Shown piece after piece: positions 45,391 through 55,130 of a stretch of 64,000 nucleotides of DNA. The stretch covers positions 7,006,001 through 7,070,000 of the forward strand of contig NZ_JADBEM010000001.1 of NCBI RefSeq assembly GCF_014873875.1. Direction: 5' to 3'. The notes beneath the pieces were generated by a model, which saw only the letters and a program-made list of their open reading frames with translations, had not been told where the DNA came from and did no database searches. The translations under genes and the position numbers were made by a program. Position 1 is the stretch's first letter. Each line of letters opens with the position of its first letter. Source of the DNA: Actinopolymorpha pittospori (lineage in GTDB: Bacteria > Actinomycetota > Actinomycetes > Propionibacteriales > Actinopolymorphaceae).

Positions 45391-46218
45391 TCAGCCGAAG
45401 AGGTTCCTGTTCTGTTCTATCCACCTGATGTGCTGTTCGAGCTGCTCGGGATACCGGTCTGCCACCATCGCGATCTGGCGCTCGTAGCCCTCTGTGGCGA
45501 GCCTGCGGACAGTCTCTATGGCGCCCAGTTGGTTCGCGATCACGGCGTCGACGAGCCAGTCAGTGGACGTCAGGCCGTAGGCCTCCGCGAACAGTTCGAT
45601 GCGGCGGTGTCTGTCAGGCGGTCCTTGGTAGCGGAGTGCCTTGACACAGTCGGCATCGGTGCGGAACGGCGCCATACATTCCAAGGCGTAGGCGACATCG
45701 CGTTGTGGTGGGCCCGGACTGGCGTACTCCCAGTCCAGGAGCCCGACCGGTTGGGTTCCTTGCCAGACGATGTTCCATGGGGCGAAGTCGCCGTGGCAGA
45801 CAACCTCCCCTGGTCCACCCGTCCCGGCTACCCCGTTGAACCAGACCGGCGGCCGTTCCGGTCTCCACAGCGCAACCGTGTCGTGGTAGGCCCGCATCAT
45901 CCTGGCCGCTGCCGCTAGTCCTTTCCCATCGGCGACGCTGGACCAACCCTCAGCGCCGGAGTATCCCTCGATGTAGCTGAGGATCTCCGTACCGTCTTCG
46001 ATGCCAACCACCCGTGGCGAGTAGGGAAAGCCGGCCTCCTGCAGATAGTTCAGGAGCGCGTGCACGGCTGGTGTCCAGGGCTGGATCGGGTGCCGGACTG
46101 TCGCCCCGATGCGAAGGACGGGCCTGTCGGACCTGTCTGAAAGCACCTCGTCGTCGGTCACCTGTCGGACGGCACCGGCAGCGTCCAGCGAACTGACACC
46201 ACCATCCGTCGCGGCCAT
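45391..46218 (-). CDS. APH-fold phosphotransferase B
   Basis: 275 residues if begun at MAATDGGVSSLDAAGAVRQV (58 more codons are open). It carries GATVRHPIQPWTPAVHALLN, EILSYIEGYSGAEG (hinge), the catalytic loop VVCHGDFAPWNIVW (HGD....N) and LLDWEYASPGPPQRDVAYAL (metal-binding DWE). It is a complete aminoglycoside-phosphotransferase-type kinase for a small molecule. It shares the opening PWTPAVHALL with kinase D and is convergent with kinase A. Confidence 0.82.
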   Translation of the reverse strand: MAATDGGVSSLDAAGAVRQVTDDEVLSDRSDRPVLRIGATVRHPIQPWTPAVHALLNYLQEAGFPYSPRVVGIEDGTEILSYIEGYSGAEGWSSVADGKGLAAAARMMRAYHDTVALWRPERPPVWFNGVAGTGGPGEVVCHGDFAPWNIVWQGTQPVGLLDWEYASPGPPQRDVAYALECMAPFRTDADCVKALRYQGPPDRHRRIELFAEAYGLTSTDWLVDAVIANQLGAIETVRRLATEGYERQIAMVADRYPEQLEQHIRWIEQNRNLFG

Positions 46219-46349
46219 CTGCCCGGCGAGCCCGGAACGGCGCCCCCGGCGCCGCCCTCGGGGCTTGGCCGGGTGACTCGCAGGGTCACGGACAAAGGTC
46301 GTGCCGCCTCGACCTCCTCGGGGTTGTGAGGGTGCGCGGTCCGCGACCA

Positions 46350-47345
46350 TCACCGCGTGACCAGCACGGCGCTTGGGTTGGCCAGGACCCACGCGGCGAT
46401 GCGGAGAAAGCGGGTGAGTGCCTGGTCATGGAGTTTCTTGACCGGGTTGCGCGCGTAGCCAGCGATGGCTGGTTCGTACAGTGGCACGGCTGCTATGTAG
46501 GCCGGCAGTGCTCGGCGTTCCAGCTCCGTCAGGGTCGTATGCGCTGCGTCCTCGTACTCGCCGAGGAGGTCCGGCACCTTCTCCCATGGGAATGCCTCGG
46601 CGCTACCGCTGTCGTCTGGCCGTAGCACCATCCAGGCCAGGGAGTGTGCCAGATCGTGGATCCGTGGTCTGACCGCTGTGAACCCGAAGTCAAGGTAGGT
46701 AGCTGCACCGGTTGCTGTGGGCCGGATGTTGCTCAGCTTCCCGTCACCATGGATGAGCTGGTTGGGCAGCGCGGCCGCCGGGATCCACTGCGCCGTGAGT
46801 GGGCCGAGCAGTCCGCGGGCGGACCGGGCGACGCCTCGTGCGTAGCTGTCGTGCCGCACGGCCTCCTCGGTGGCGGCCATCCACCGGCGCAGTGAGCCTG
46901 GCGGGGCATAGGTGGAGATGACGGGTTTCGGGACCGGGACGTCCACCGCGGCCAGTGCCCGGTGGAGTCGGCCCATGCTGCGCACCATCCAGACGTAGGA
47001 CTCCCATGTCGGAGCGACGTCCTCGTGGCGGATGTAGGTTTCCAGCTCCGCCCACCCGTTCCCACACCGTTGGAGCTGCCTGCTACCGATGGCGCGTGGC
47101 TCTGCAACGACCAAGCCATCGTCAGTGAGGCGATGCCGCAGGCTCTGCAGGGCAAGAAGCCGCCGGTGCGACACGAAGGGCTGATGAACCCGCAACACGA
47201 GATCGACGGGACGCAGCCACAGGTTAAGGCTCAGACAACCGCCGAGATCCGTGACCGTCGAGCCGCGAGCCACCACCTCGACCAATCCACGCACACCCGG
47301 CTGCCCCGCCGTCGGCCTGTCGAAGTCTGCCCACCACGCCCGCAT
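46350..47345 (-). CDS. APH-fold phosphotransferase C
   Basis: 331 residues from MRAWWADFDRPTAGQPGVRG (the frame extends 19 codons more; start uncertain). Motifs: LVLRVHQPFVSHRRLLALQS, ELETYIRHEDVAPTWESYVW, the catalytic loop LIHGDGKLSNIRPTATG and TYLDFGFTAVRPRIHDLAHS. Complete and apparently active. It lies upstream of kinase B on the same strand, 131 bases apart, so the two may be co-transcribed. Confidence 0.8.
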   Translation of the reverse strand: MRAWWADFDRPTAGQPGVRGLVEVVARGSTVTDLGGCLSLNLWLRPVDLVLRVHQPFVSHRRLLALQSLRHRLTDDGLVVAEPRAIGSRQLQRCGNGWAELETYIRHEDVAPTWESYVWMVRSMGRLHRALAAVDVPVPKPVISTYAPPGSLRRWMAATEEAVRHDSYARGVARSARGLLGPLTAQWIPAAALPNQLIHGDGKLSNIRPTATGAATYLDFGFTAVRPRIHDLAHSLAWMVLRPDDSGSAEAFPWEKVPDLLGEYEDAAHTTLTELERRALPAYIAAVPLYEPAIAGYARNPVKKLHDQALTRFLRIAAWVLANPSAVLVTR

Positions 47346-47419
47346 CCGCGATCCCCGCATGCCGCCGACCATGCCGCATCCGCGACCGGTGCACCAATCC
47401 AATAGGCAGCCCAGCGGTC

Positions 47420-47720
47420 CGGCGACTTCGATCAGGCTGGCGAGCGGTGGCGCATAGCCGACCTCTACGGTGTCTCAGCGACACCGCATTGGGACGCCTT
47501 CGCCGCCGGCTACACCGAGGTACGAGGTCTGAGAGGAGCCGATCTTGTCGCACTCCCGTGGTTCCGCGTCGTCAGCGGGGTCTTCAACCTTCGGTTCCAC
47601 CTCGTCGACAAGCCCGCGATGCGTGGCACGGAGTCGCTTAGCGAAGGATGGGTGGATCAAGGGCTGGACGGGCTGCGCAGCGCGGCCAGCGAACTTGCTT
47701 GCCTGAGGGCTTCTCTCCTT
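47420..47720 (+). pseudogene. APH-fold kinase, C-terminal fragment (paralogue of kinase A)
   Basis: An open frame reads GDFDQAGERWRIADLYGVSA, HWDAFAAGYTEVRGLRGADL and ALPWFRVVSGVFNLRFHLVD, aligning with the end of kinase A (HDFDLAGMGWRAADLTGVFT ... WEAFLAGYTAVADLTPADLR ... VPWLAVTGLISNLAFLLVEG). The catalytic loop and everything before it is missing. The frame continues without a stop into kinase D. Confidence 0.75.
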
Positions 47721-47765
47721 AAGTTGCGGCGGGAGAAACCGGCTCTCCACTCTTCGAGGAGGACC

Positions 47766-48530
47766 ATGGCTGAGGAGCGGCTTGAGGGCGGGAACATGGG
47801 CGGTGCAGTGCGGGCAGGAGACACGGTTCGCCGCTCGGTCGGTCCCTGGACGCCGGCCGTGCACGCGCTGCTCGCGCATTTGGTGGACAAGGGGTTCACC
47901 GGCGCCCCGCGACCCCTCGGGTTCGATGAGCAGGGTCGCGAGGTGCTCACCTTTCTGGAGGGCGAGACGGTCGGAAGCCGCAGGCCGCGGCCAGCCTGGG
48001 TGCACGCCGAGGACACCCTTGATCAGGTCGCCCAATGGATGCGCGCCTACCACGAAGCCGTCGCCGACTTCATCCCGCCGCCCGGCGCCGTCTGGCGCGG
48101 GAGCGGAACCTGGTCACCGGACCTGATCATCGCCCACAACGACGCTGCCACCTACAACGCCGCCTGGCACCAGGGCAAGCTCACCGGGTTCTTCGACTGG
48201 GACTTCGCCGGGCCCGCCACGCCGGAGTGGGACCTGGCCCTCGCCGCCTTCAGCTGGGTCCCCCTGCACTCCCGCCACGTTGTCGCCGCCGAGGGGTTCA
48301 CAGACCTCGCGGCCAGGCCCCGCCGCCTCCACCGGTTCCTCCGTACCTACGGCTGGTCAGCAACAGCCGGAGAATTCCTCGATGTGGTCGAAGCGCGCGT
48401 CAAAGCCCACACCGACAGCATCCGCGACCTCGCCGCCTCAGGAGACGAGGCCTTCAGCCGACTGCTCCGCCAAGGCATCCCGGACGCCCTCGACCAGGCG
48501 ATCGCCGAACTGGCAAGCTTCCCGCGATAG
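47766..48530 (+). CDS. APH-fold phosphotransferase D
   Basis: 254 residues from an ATG preceded by GAGGAGG at short spacing: MAEERLEGGNMGGAVRAGDT. Motifs: TVRRSVGPWTPAVHALLAHL, EVLTFLEGETVGSRRPRPAW, the catalytic loop LIIAHNDAATYNAAWHQGKL (H-N-D....N) and GFFDWDFAGPATPEWDLALA. Apparently active. It resembles kinase B most in its N-terminus. The same open frame starts upstream in the kinase fragment, but the ribosome site favours this start. Confidence 0.82.
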   Translation: MAEERLEGGNMGGAVRAGDTVRRSVGPWTPAVHALLAHLVDKGFTGAPRPLGFDEQGREVLTFLEGETVGSRRPRPAWVHAEDTLDQVAQWMRAYHEAVADFIPPPGAVWRGSGTWSPDLIIAHNDAATYNAAWHQGKLTGFFDWDFAGPATPEWDLALAAFSWVPLHSRHVVAAEGFTDLAARPRRLHRFLRTYGWSATAGEFLDVVEARVKAHTDSIRDLAASGDEAFSRLLRQGIPDALDQAIAELASFPR

Positions 48531-48599
48531 TGCGCTCACCGACTCCAGTGCCGCGCGCCCAGGTCCTCCGCCTCCGCGGTCTGCGCCCAGCCGGGCACC

Positions 48600-48858
48600 G
48601 CCACGGCCTGTGGTCGAGCCTGTACGAGTCGAGCGCGGCCTCCAGCACGATCTGCTCACACGAACCCCCGCGCGAGGGCAGCGGCTGGCCGACCCCACCG
48701 GCGTCATCTCCGTGTGCGGGCAACCCCTCGGACTCGGCCGCGCCTACGCCCGCCGCACTCTCCTCGTCACCGTCTCCACCACCACTCTCGCCGTCGAACC
48801 CGACGTCGGCGACACCGTGGCGCGGCGCTTCGTGGTGCTCACCATCGCCGCCCCCTGA
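48600..48858 (+). pseudogene. Possible IS481-type integrase C-terminal domain relic
   Basis: A frame reads LADPTGVISVCGQPLGLGRA, YARRTLLVTVSTTTLAVEPD and ends RRFVVLTIAAP, like the small beta domain at the end of IS481-type transposases. No catalytic part precedes it. The next 220 bases are empty up to the sialidase ribosome site. Confidence 0.4.
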
Positions 48859-49081
48859 CCGCGACCGCACGACTTCTGCGCACACCGCGCACCAAACCCG
48901 CCGCGCCGATGGACCGACACGTGGCCGTTCGGTCTCGGCCGCCTTCTGACATCGAGGCATGATCACTTGCGGTCGGTACCCCACGCTGCCAGCGTTGCTG
49001 ACGACGAATCGCTTCTCCATCCGTGAACACGGACGCGTGAACGGCCGTCACGTCGGCCCGGGCCGTCCCTGGAGGTTCCCC

Positions 49082-50845
49082 ATGCCGAGAAGGTTTCCGG
49101 TCATGCTCGCTCTCCTGCTCGGACTGGTGTCCGCCACGGCGGGCCTGACCGGCTCACGACCGGCGGTCGCCGACTCGGGCGGTGAGGTCATGTACCGGGC
49201 GCAGTCCACGAACGAGGCGAACATCTACGCCCGCGTGATCCGACTCCAGCACGCCGGCCCTGTCAACGGCAGGCTGCTGGGTACCTTCGAACGGCACCAC
49301 GACGACGGCACTCCCGCGCAGTTCGTCATCCGCAGCAGCGACGACGACGGGGCGAACTGGTCGACACTTGCCACGGTGAGCGACCCGCAGACCGGGCCGG
49401 GACATCCGGTCTCCCGCATGTGGCAGCCCGCTCTCTTCGAGTTCCCGCGCCGGCTTGGCGATCAGCCTGCCGGCACCCTGCTACTTGTGGGCAACACCGT
49501 TCCGGCCGACGGGTCGTTCACGCAGTTCTACAGTTGGCGCTCGCAGGACCACGGGCGAACCTGGACACCGGTCGGCCCGGTCCAACGCGGAGGCACCTTC
49601 GGCAAGGGCATCTGGGAGCCGTTCCTCATACTGGACGCGCGCGGACGACTCGTCATGCACTTCTCCGACGAACGCGACTCACCCGCACACAGCCAGATGC
49701 TGGTGCAGATCGTCTCGACCGACGGGGGTCAGACCTGGGGCCCCGTAACGCGTGTCGTCGCCAGCGCCGTACCGGCGGACCGGCCCGGCATGCCCACGCT
49801 CACCCGGATCGGTGACCATGGAAAGTATGTGCTGAGCTTCGAGGTGTGCAGTCGGGCGAACTGCGAGGTTCGCATCAAGTACTCCCCTGACGGCACCCGA
49901 TGGGGGTGGGCCGAGGATCTGGGTGAGTGGGCGGTGACGACGGACGGCCGCTACCTCGGCCACAGCCCCTACATCACCTGGATGCCGACCGGCGAGGACA
50001 GCGGGGACCTGGTGCTCGCGGCCCAACGTGTCTACTCCGTGGTGGGAGACGAGCCGAGCGGCGAGGACTATCGCGCGGTCCTCCTCCGGGCCGACGACGG
50101 ACGAGGGCTGTGGTCGTGGGCGCCCGCGCCGTGGCGCGTGTCGAACACCTCCCCTGGCTGCAACGCCAACTACAGCCCACACCTGCTCCCCGGTCCGTCA
50201 GGCCAGCTGCGCCTCACCGCACCGACCAGCGTCGGTGACTCCGGGCCATGCAGTGAGGGCACGGGCACGGCCCAGATCGGCACCCTGCCCTACCAGGACC
50301 GGTTCGCCGAAGCCGGGCAGGCCGGCTGGGCGGACTACGGTGGCTGCTGGAGCGTGCAGGGAGACACGTACGTGGAAAGCTGTGGGACCGATCCCGCGGT
50401 CGGCCCGAAGGCGCTCACCGGATCCACCGGATGGTCGGACTACACCGTCGCCGCCGAGGTCATGGTCACCTCCCCCACCGGAGACGCCGGCATCGTGGCC
50501 CGGCTCAGCGACCCGTCCGTGGGGGCCGATTCCCACCAGGGTTACCTCGCCTTCTTCGACCTCGGACAAGACACCCTCACCATCGCGCGCCAGGACCACG
50601 CCTACCAACCGCTGGCCAGCGTGCCGGTGCCCGGCGGACTGCGCTCCAACACGTGGTACCGCCTGTCCTTCACAGTTCGCGGCGGCCACCTCACCGCGGC
50701 CCTCACCCCGTCAGACGGGAGACTGCCCACAAGCGTCACGGCGAACGACCCGTACCTGTCGTTCCCCACAGGCATGGTGGCCCTACGCAACCACGCCGGC
50801 ACCGCCGCCTACCGCCACGTCGAGATCACCCCGGAACGGAGTTGA
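49082..50845 (+). CDS. Secreted sialidase-like beta-propeller protein with C-terminal concanavalin-like domain
   Basis: 587 residues. The ATG at 49082 follows GGAGG, deciding against the longer frame. Signal peptide: MPRRFPVMLALLLGLVSATA, cleaved near PAVADS. A six-bladed propeller carries Asp-box repeats SSDDDGANWS, SQDHGRTWT and STDGGQTWG, with MWQPALFEFPRR and GIWEPFLIL strands. The last 180 residues (QDRFAEAGQAGWADYGGCWS, TVAAEVMVTSPTGDAGIVAR) look like a laminin-G/DUF1080-type carbohydrate-binding domain. Likely an exported glycosidase or glycan-binding protein. Catalytic Arg triad not verified. The 180 bases after it are empty up to IS21 element 1. Confidence 0.8.
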   Translation: MPRRFPVMLALLLGLVSATAGLTGSRPAVADSGGEVMYRAQSTNEANIYARVIRLQHAGPVNGRLLGTFERHHDDGTPAQFVIRSSDDDGANWSTLATVSDPQTGPGHPVSRMWQPALFEFPRRLGDQPAGTLLLVGNTVPADGSFTQFYSWRSQDHGRTWTPVGPVQRGGTFGKGIWEPFLILDARGRLVMHFSDERDSPAHSQMLVQIVSTDGGQTWGPVTRVVASAVPADRPGMPTLTRIGDHGKYVLSFEVCSRANCEVRIKYSPDGTRWGWAEDLGEWAVTTDGRYLGHSPYITWMPTGEDSGDLVLAAQRVYSVVGDEPSGEDYRAVLLRADDGRGLWSWAPAPWRVSNTSPGCNANYSPHLLPGPSGQLRLTAPTSVGDSGPCSEGTGTAQIGTLPYQDRFAEAGQAGWADYGGCWSVQGDTYVESCGTDPAVGPKALTGSTGWSDYTVAAEVMVTSPTGDAGIVARLSDPSVGADSHQGYLAFFDLGQDTLTIARQDHAYQPLASVPVPGGLRSNTWYRLSFTVRGGHLTAALTPSDGRLPTSVTANDPYLSFPTGMVALRNHAGTAAYRHVEITPERS

Positions 50846-51088
50846 GCTCCAGGGGCGGGTACTACCCGAACACGGGTCAGGCCAGGACCAGCAGCAACGA
50901 ACGCAAACGTTCTCACCGAGTGAGCGCCCGAGTGCAGCCCGATCAGCTCAAGTCGCCGCCCGTGCCGGGGCGGCAGGCTGCGGTCGGTCGACCTACCACC
51001 CCCCTAGCGCCGTCCCCGCGCCGCGTGTCAACGACGGCTGAAGTTTGACCCCCTGGCGTCGGTTGAATGTTGACCCCCTTTGGGGTGG

Positions 51089-51886
51089 TTATGGTTGGTC
51101 GTTGGTGGCCGCGGGGACGCGGCCGAGGTCTCGGTTCTTGAGTCTGTAGCTGTCGCCTTTGAGGGCGATGACGTCGGCGTGGTGGACGAGTCGGTCGATC
51201 ATGGCTGCGGCGACGGTGTCGTCGCTGAAGACTTCGCCCCATCGGCCGAACGGCTTGTTGGACGTGACGATCAAGGACGCGCGTTCGTAGCGGGCGGAGA
51301 CGAGTTGGAAGAACAGGTTCGCCGCCTCGGCTTCGAAGGGGATGTAGCCGACCTCATCGATGACGAGCAGCGGGTAGCGGCCGAGGCGGATCAGCTCGGC
51401 CTGGAGCCGGCCGGCGGTGTGTGCTTCGGCGAGTGTGGTGACCCACTGGGCGGCGGTCGCGAAGGCGACTCGGTGGCCTGCTTGACAGGCTCGGATCGCC
51501 AGGCCGACGGCGAGATGGGTCTTGCCGGTGCCGGGCGGTCCGAGCAGGACGATGTTGTCTCGTGCGGTCACGAAGTCGAGGGTGCCCAGGTGCGCGATCT
51601 GTTCACGTCTGAGGCCACGGGCATGGTCGAAGTCGAACTCCTCCAGGGACTTGCGTGCCGGGAAGCGTGCGGCGCGGATGCGTCCCTCGGCGCCGTGGGC
51701 TTCTCGTGCCGCAACTTCGCGGGCCAGGCAGGCAGCGAGGAACTCCTCATGTGACCAGTTCTCTGCCCGGGCCCGCTCGGCTAGGCGCGGCACCGCCTCG
51801 CGGAGTGTCGGCGCCTTCAATGCCCTTGTGGCGTAGGCGATTTCAGCGGTCAGGTCCCGACCGGTCTTGCTGGTGGTCGCACTCAT
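51089..51886 (-). CDS. istB: IstB, IS21 helper ATPase (element 1)
   Basis: 265 residues, intact: an N-terminal helical domain, then AAA+ Walker A (NIVLLGPPGTGKTHLAVGLA), Walker B (YPLLVIDEVGYIPFEAEAAN) and the sensor region SLIVTSNKPFGRWGEVFSDD. IstB assembles on DNA and directs the IstA transposase. Its ATG overlaps the istA stop by one base. With istA broken it cannot mobilise this copy but might act in trans. Confidence 0.92.
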   Translation of the reverse strand: MSATTSKTGRDLTAEIAYATRALKAPTLREAVPRLAERARAENWSHEEFLAACLAREVAAREAHGAEGRIRAARFPARKSLEEFDFDHARGLRREQIAHLGTLDFVTARDNIVLLGPPGTGKTHLAVGLAIRACQAGHRVAFATAAQWVTTLAEAHTAGRLQAELIRLGRYPLLVIDEVGYIPFEAEAANLFFQLVSARYERASLIVTSNKPFGRWGEVFSDDTVAAAMIDRLVHHADVIALKGDSYRLKNRDLGRVPAATNDQP

Positions 51887-52698
51887 CAGGCCACCACCTC
51901 TGGGGTGTCAACCAAGCCTTGCGCAGCTGCCCCGGGATCGTCGAGGCCGAAGATGGCGTCGTAGTCGGTGAGTTGCCGCTGCTCCACCATCTGCGCTCCG
52001 GCAGGCTCGCGAGCCAGGGTCAACCTCGCCGAGCGCAGGGCCGCCGCGGCGGCACGGTGGTCGGGATCGGTGAGGGTCTGATGCTTGGCCCAGCAGCGTT
52101 CGTGGTCGGCGACGATGCGTCCCTCACACAGCACACGCACCCGGTCCAGATCAGCGACGACCTCGACCCGGCGGCCGATCACGCCCGGGTGGACGGAGTA
52201 GTCGTTGCCGTCCAGGCGGAGGTAGTGGTCACGCGCGAGCCTGGTCGATGCCCGCCAGCCTGTGGCCGGGGCTACCGGTGGCAAGGCCAGCATCGCTGCC
52301 CGGTCAGCGCCGATCCGGTCGGTGGCCGCGCAGCCAAGTGCGCGGCGATGCCGACCGTTGGCCAGCCCCAGCCACCCGGCCAGTTGGGTGTTGAAGTCGG
52401 CTGGGCAACTGAAGCTGCGGCCGGGCAGGAACGAGGTCTCCAGGTAGCCGTTCGCCCGCTCCACCAGCCCCTTGGCCTCAGGATCGGCCGGTCTGCAGAT
52501 GAGCACCTTCGTGCCCAGGGTTCCCCGGAACGCCTGGGCCTCGGCAGTGAGCTCGCTGGCCCCGCGCCGCCACCGGCCGACCGCTCCCTCACCGTCCCAC
52601 ACCAGCGTGCGTGGCACGCCGCCCAAGCCCGACAGGAGCCGCCACCAGCCGACGAACAGATCTTCCCCGGCCCTGCTCGGGACCAGCATCGCGCACAA
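51886..52698 (-). pseudogene. istA: istA of element 1, 3' part
   Basis: The C-terminal part of IstA: LCAMLVPSRAGEDLFVGWWR, the catalytic Glu region RPADPEAKGLVERANGYLET and the C-terminal beta domain (HYLRLDGNDYSVHPGVIGRR). Joining it to 55253-55722 after removing element 2 and one CACAA copy gives a continuous 425-residue frame across ARWL|CAMLV. It has no start of its own, so it is not expected to yield active transposase. Confidence 0.9.
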
Positions 52699-52761
52699 TG
52701 TCAATGGCCAAGTGCGTGTCCCCGCTGGTGGCCATCTAAAAGTCCCCGTTCCTTGTCGTGA

Positions 52762-53541
52762 TCAGCTTGTTGTGGGGTGGTTGCCTCCTCGGGTTCGGGC
52801 TTGTCGCATGCGGTAGCTCTCCCCGTCGGTGACCACGGTGTTGCAGTGGTGGAGGAGCCGGTCGAGGAGGCTGACGGCGGTGGTGTGTTCGGGTAGGAAC
52901 CGGCCCCATTGTTCGAAGGGCCAGTGGGAGGCCACGCCGAGGGCTCGGCGTTCGTAGGCGGCGGCGATGAACCGGAAGAGGAGTTGGGTGCCGGTGTTGT
53001 CCAAGGGCGCGAAGCCGAGTTCGTCGATGATGACGAGGTCGTTTCGGAGCAGGGTTTCGATGGTCTTGCCGACGGAGTTGTCGGCGAGTCCTCGGTAGAG
53101 GGTTTCGACGAGGTCGGCGGCGCATGTGTAGCGGACCCTGTGGCCGGCTTGGACGGCGGTGACGCCGAGCGCGACGAGTAGGTGGGACTTTCCTGTGCCG
53201 GCCGGGCCGATCAGGCAGAGGTTCTCCCTGGCCGGGATCCACTCCAGGGAGGTGAGGTAGTCGAAGGTTGGTTGTGGGACGGAGGAGACGCTCAGGTCGT
53301 ACTCGTCCAGAGTCTTCATGACCGGGAATGTCGCGGCCTTGAGACGGTTGCGGGCGTTGGAGTCCTCCCTGGCGGTGATCTCGGCCTCGACGAGAGTGCG
53401 GAGCAGCTCCTCCGGCGTCCAGCGTTGGGTCTTGGCCGTGCGGAGCAGTTCGGGGGCGAGCGTGCGCATCGCGGCCAGCTTCAGCCGGCGCAGCCCGTCG
53501 GTCAGGTCCGCTGGTAGGGCGGGCGGGGTCGCCGCGGTCAT
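52762..53541 (-). CDS. istB: IstB, IS21 helper ATPase (element 2)
   Basis: 259 residues, intact: NLCLIGPAGTGKSHLLVALG (Walker A), DLVIIDELGFAPLDNTGTQL (Walker B) and ALGVASHWPFEQWGRFLPEH. Its ATG overlaps the istA stop by ATGA. It differs clearly from the IstB of element 1, so these are two IS21 lineages. Confidence 0.92.
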   Translation of the reverse strand: MTAATPPALPADLTDGLRRLKLAAMRTLAPELLRTAKTQRWTPEELLRTLVEAEITAREDSNARNRLKAATFPVMKTLDEYDLSVSSVPQPTFDYLTSLEWIPARENLCLIGPAGTGKSHLLVALGVTAVQAGHRVRYTCAADLVETLYRGLADNSVGKTIETLLRNDLVIIDELGFAPLDNTGTQLLFRFIAAAYERRALGVASHWPFEQWGRFLPEHTTAVSLLDRLLHHCNTVVTDGESYRMRQARTRGGNHPTTS

Positions 53542-55130
53542 GAGCTCATCTCCTTTGCAGGATTGGTGGTGGGTTGGTTGTGGGGGGTGGTGGGTGTGAT
53601 CGCGTAGTCGGCCAGAGAACGGGTCGGGACCGGCGGGAAGTCCAGCACAAGGGCCTCGCCCGGTTCGGCTGGCTGTGGTGTGCCTGGCCCGGCGGCCAGG
53701 ATCGAGCGGACATCGCTGGACTTGAATCGGCCGAACGCGACGGCTCGCCTCAATGCGTCCAGCACGGCGTCGCGGCCGTGGGCGGCCTGCAGCGCGGCGA
53801 TGTCGGCGAGCTCGCCCTGCAGGCGGGAGTTCCCGGACGCCGCGGCGCCTTTGATGAACGCCTGCGCGGGCTCACCGAGTGCGCAGAAGTCCTTCTCTGC
53901 TTGGGTCTTGGCTCTCACCGCGCGCGCCGGGACGTTGGGCCGGGGGCCGCCGTAGTGGTCGTCGATGATGCTGGCCTCGCCCGGTGCCACGAGCCGGTGC
54001 TCGGCCAGGACCTGCCCGGTGCCGGGGTGGAGGATCACCAGCCTGCCCCCGCCGGTCTGGCTCGCGGCGGGGCTGGTGTCGGTCACCACCTCCACGGTTG
54101 CGCCGATCATCGATGTTGGCACTGAGTACCGGGCCGAGCCGAACCGCACGCAGGAGAGCCGGTCGACCTTCCGGCAGATCGCAGAGCCCAGCCGCGGGCG
54201 CAGCGAAGGCAGCTCGCCCAGCTGCCCGCGCTCGATGCCAAGCCGCTCCGCCGGCACAGCCCAGATCTCTGAATGCCGTACAGAGTTGACCTCCTGGCAC
54301 CACTGGGCCGCGGCGGCGTTCGCCGCGGACAGGTCGCCTAACGGTGCCTGCGGAAGCAGCAGATCGGTCTTGGCGTAGCCGACCAGCCTCTCCACCATGC
54401 CCTTGGACTGTGGATCCGCGGCCTCGCAAAAGTCCGGGCGGAACCGGTAGTGGCCGGCGAACCGCACATACTCAGCCGTTGGCACCACGACGTTCGCGAC
54501 GATGCCGGCGCGCAGGCACCCCATCCGGTCCGCGAGCACCACCGTAGGCACGCCACCAACGGTCTCAAAGCACTCGGCCAACAACCCCAACGTGGTCTCG
54601 GCCCGCTCGTTGGACGCGAACCGGACGAACCGGAACCTCGACCACGCCAGGACCGCGCAGAACACGTGCACCCCGAGCTCGACTCCCCAGTCGATCAGCA
54701 GATGCTGGCCCGGCGCCCATACCCCGGGCCTGCGTCCACGGTGATTGTCCTTACGCCATTGGCCTTTCGCATCCGCCACCAGACGCCGGAAGTTCCGCGC
54801 CGACCCGGCATACCCGGCCGCGACCGCCACCGGTAACAGCCGCTTGGCCGAGATCCTCCCGCTCGTGGCCTCCACCCGTGCGGCCACCAGGTCAGCGACC
54901 TCGTCATAGTTGTGCCCGCGCGGCTCGCGCTCCGAGGCCACGTCCCCGCCGGCCTCCTGCCGCTCGATCACCCGTTTCACGGTCTTGTGAGACACGCCGC
55001 ACATCGCGGCCGCGCCCCGATACGTGCCTACCTCACGGTAGGCAGCGATGATGTCCATACGTTCCCTCGCAGAAATCACTGGGGAGCTCCCTGAGCGGTG
55101 CGGTGACTGGCTAGACACCGCCACCGTCAC
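53538..55130 (-). CDS. istA: IstA, IS21 transposase (element 2)
   Basis: 530 residues, intact: an N-terminal helix-turn-helix (AAYREVGTYRGAAAMCGVSH KTVKR region), a DDE core with LLIDWGVELGVHVFCAVLAW (Asp), VVLADRMGCLRAG (Asp) and DPQSKGMVERLVGYAKTDLL (Glu), and a C-terminal beta domain (RFGSARYSVPTSMIGATVEV). All parts needed for transposition with its IstB are present. Confidence 0.92.
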   Translation of the reverse strand: MTVAVSSQSPHRSGSSPVISARERMDIIAAYREVGTYRGAAAMCGVSHKTVKRVIERQEAGGDVASEREPRGHNYDEVADLVAARVEATSGRISAKRLLPVAVAAGYAGSARNFRRLVADAKGQWRKDNHRGRRPGVWAPGQHLLIDWGVELGVHVFCAVLAWSRFRFVRFASNERAETTLGLLAECFETVGGVPTVVLADRMGCLRAGIVANVVVPTAEYVRFAGHYRFRPDFCEAADPQSKGMVERLVGYAKTDLLLPQAPLGDLSAANAAAAQWCQEVNSVRHSEIWAVPAERLGIERGQLGELPSLRPRLGSAICRKVDRLSCVRFGSARYSVPTSMIGATVEVVTDTSPAASQTGGGRLVILHPGTGQVLAEHRLVAPGEASIIDDHYGGPRPNVPARAVRAKTQAEKDFCALGEPAQAFIKGAAASGNSRLQGELADIAALQAAHGRDAVLDALRRAVAFGRFKSSDVRSILAAGPGTPQPAEPGEALVLDFPPVPTRSLADYAITPTTPHNQPTTNPAKEMSS

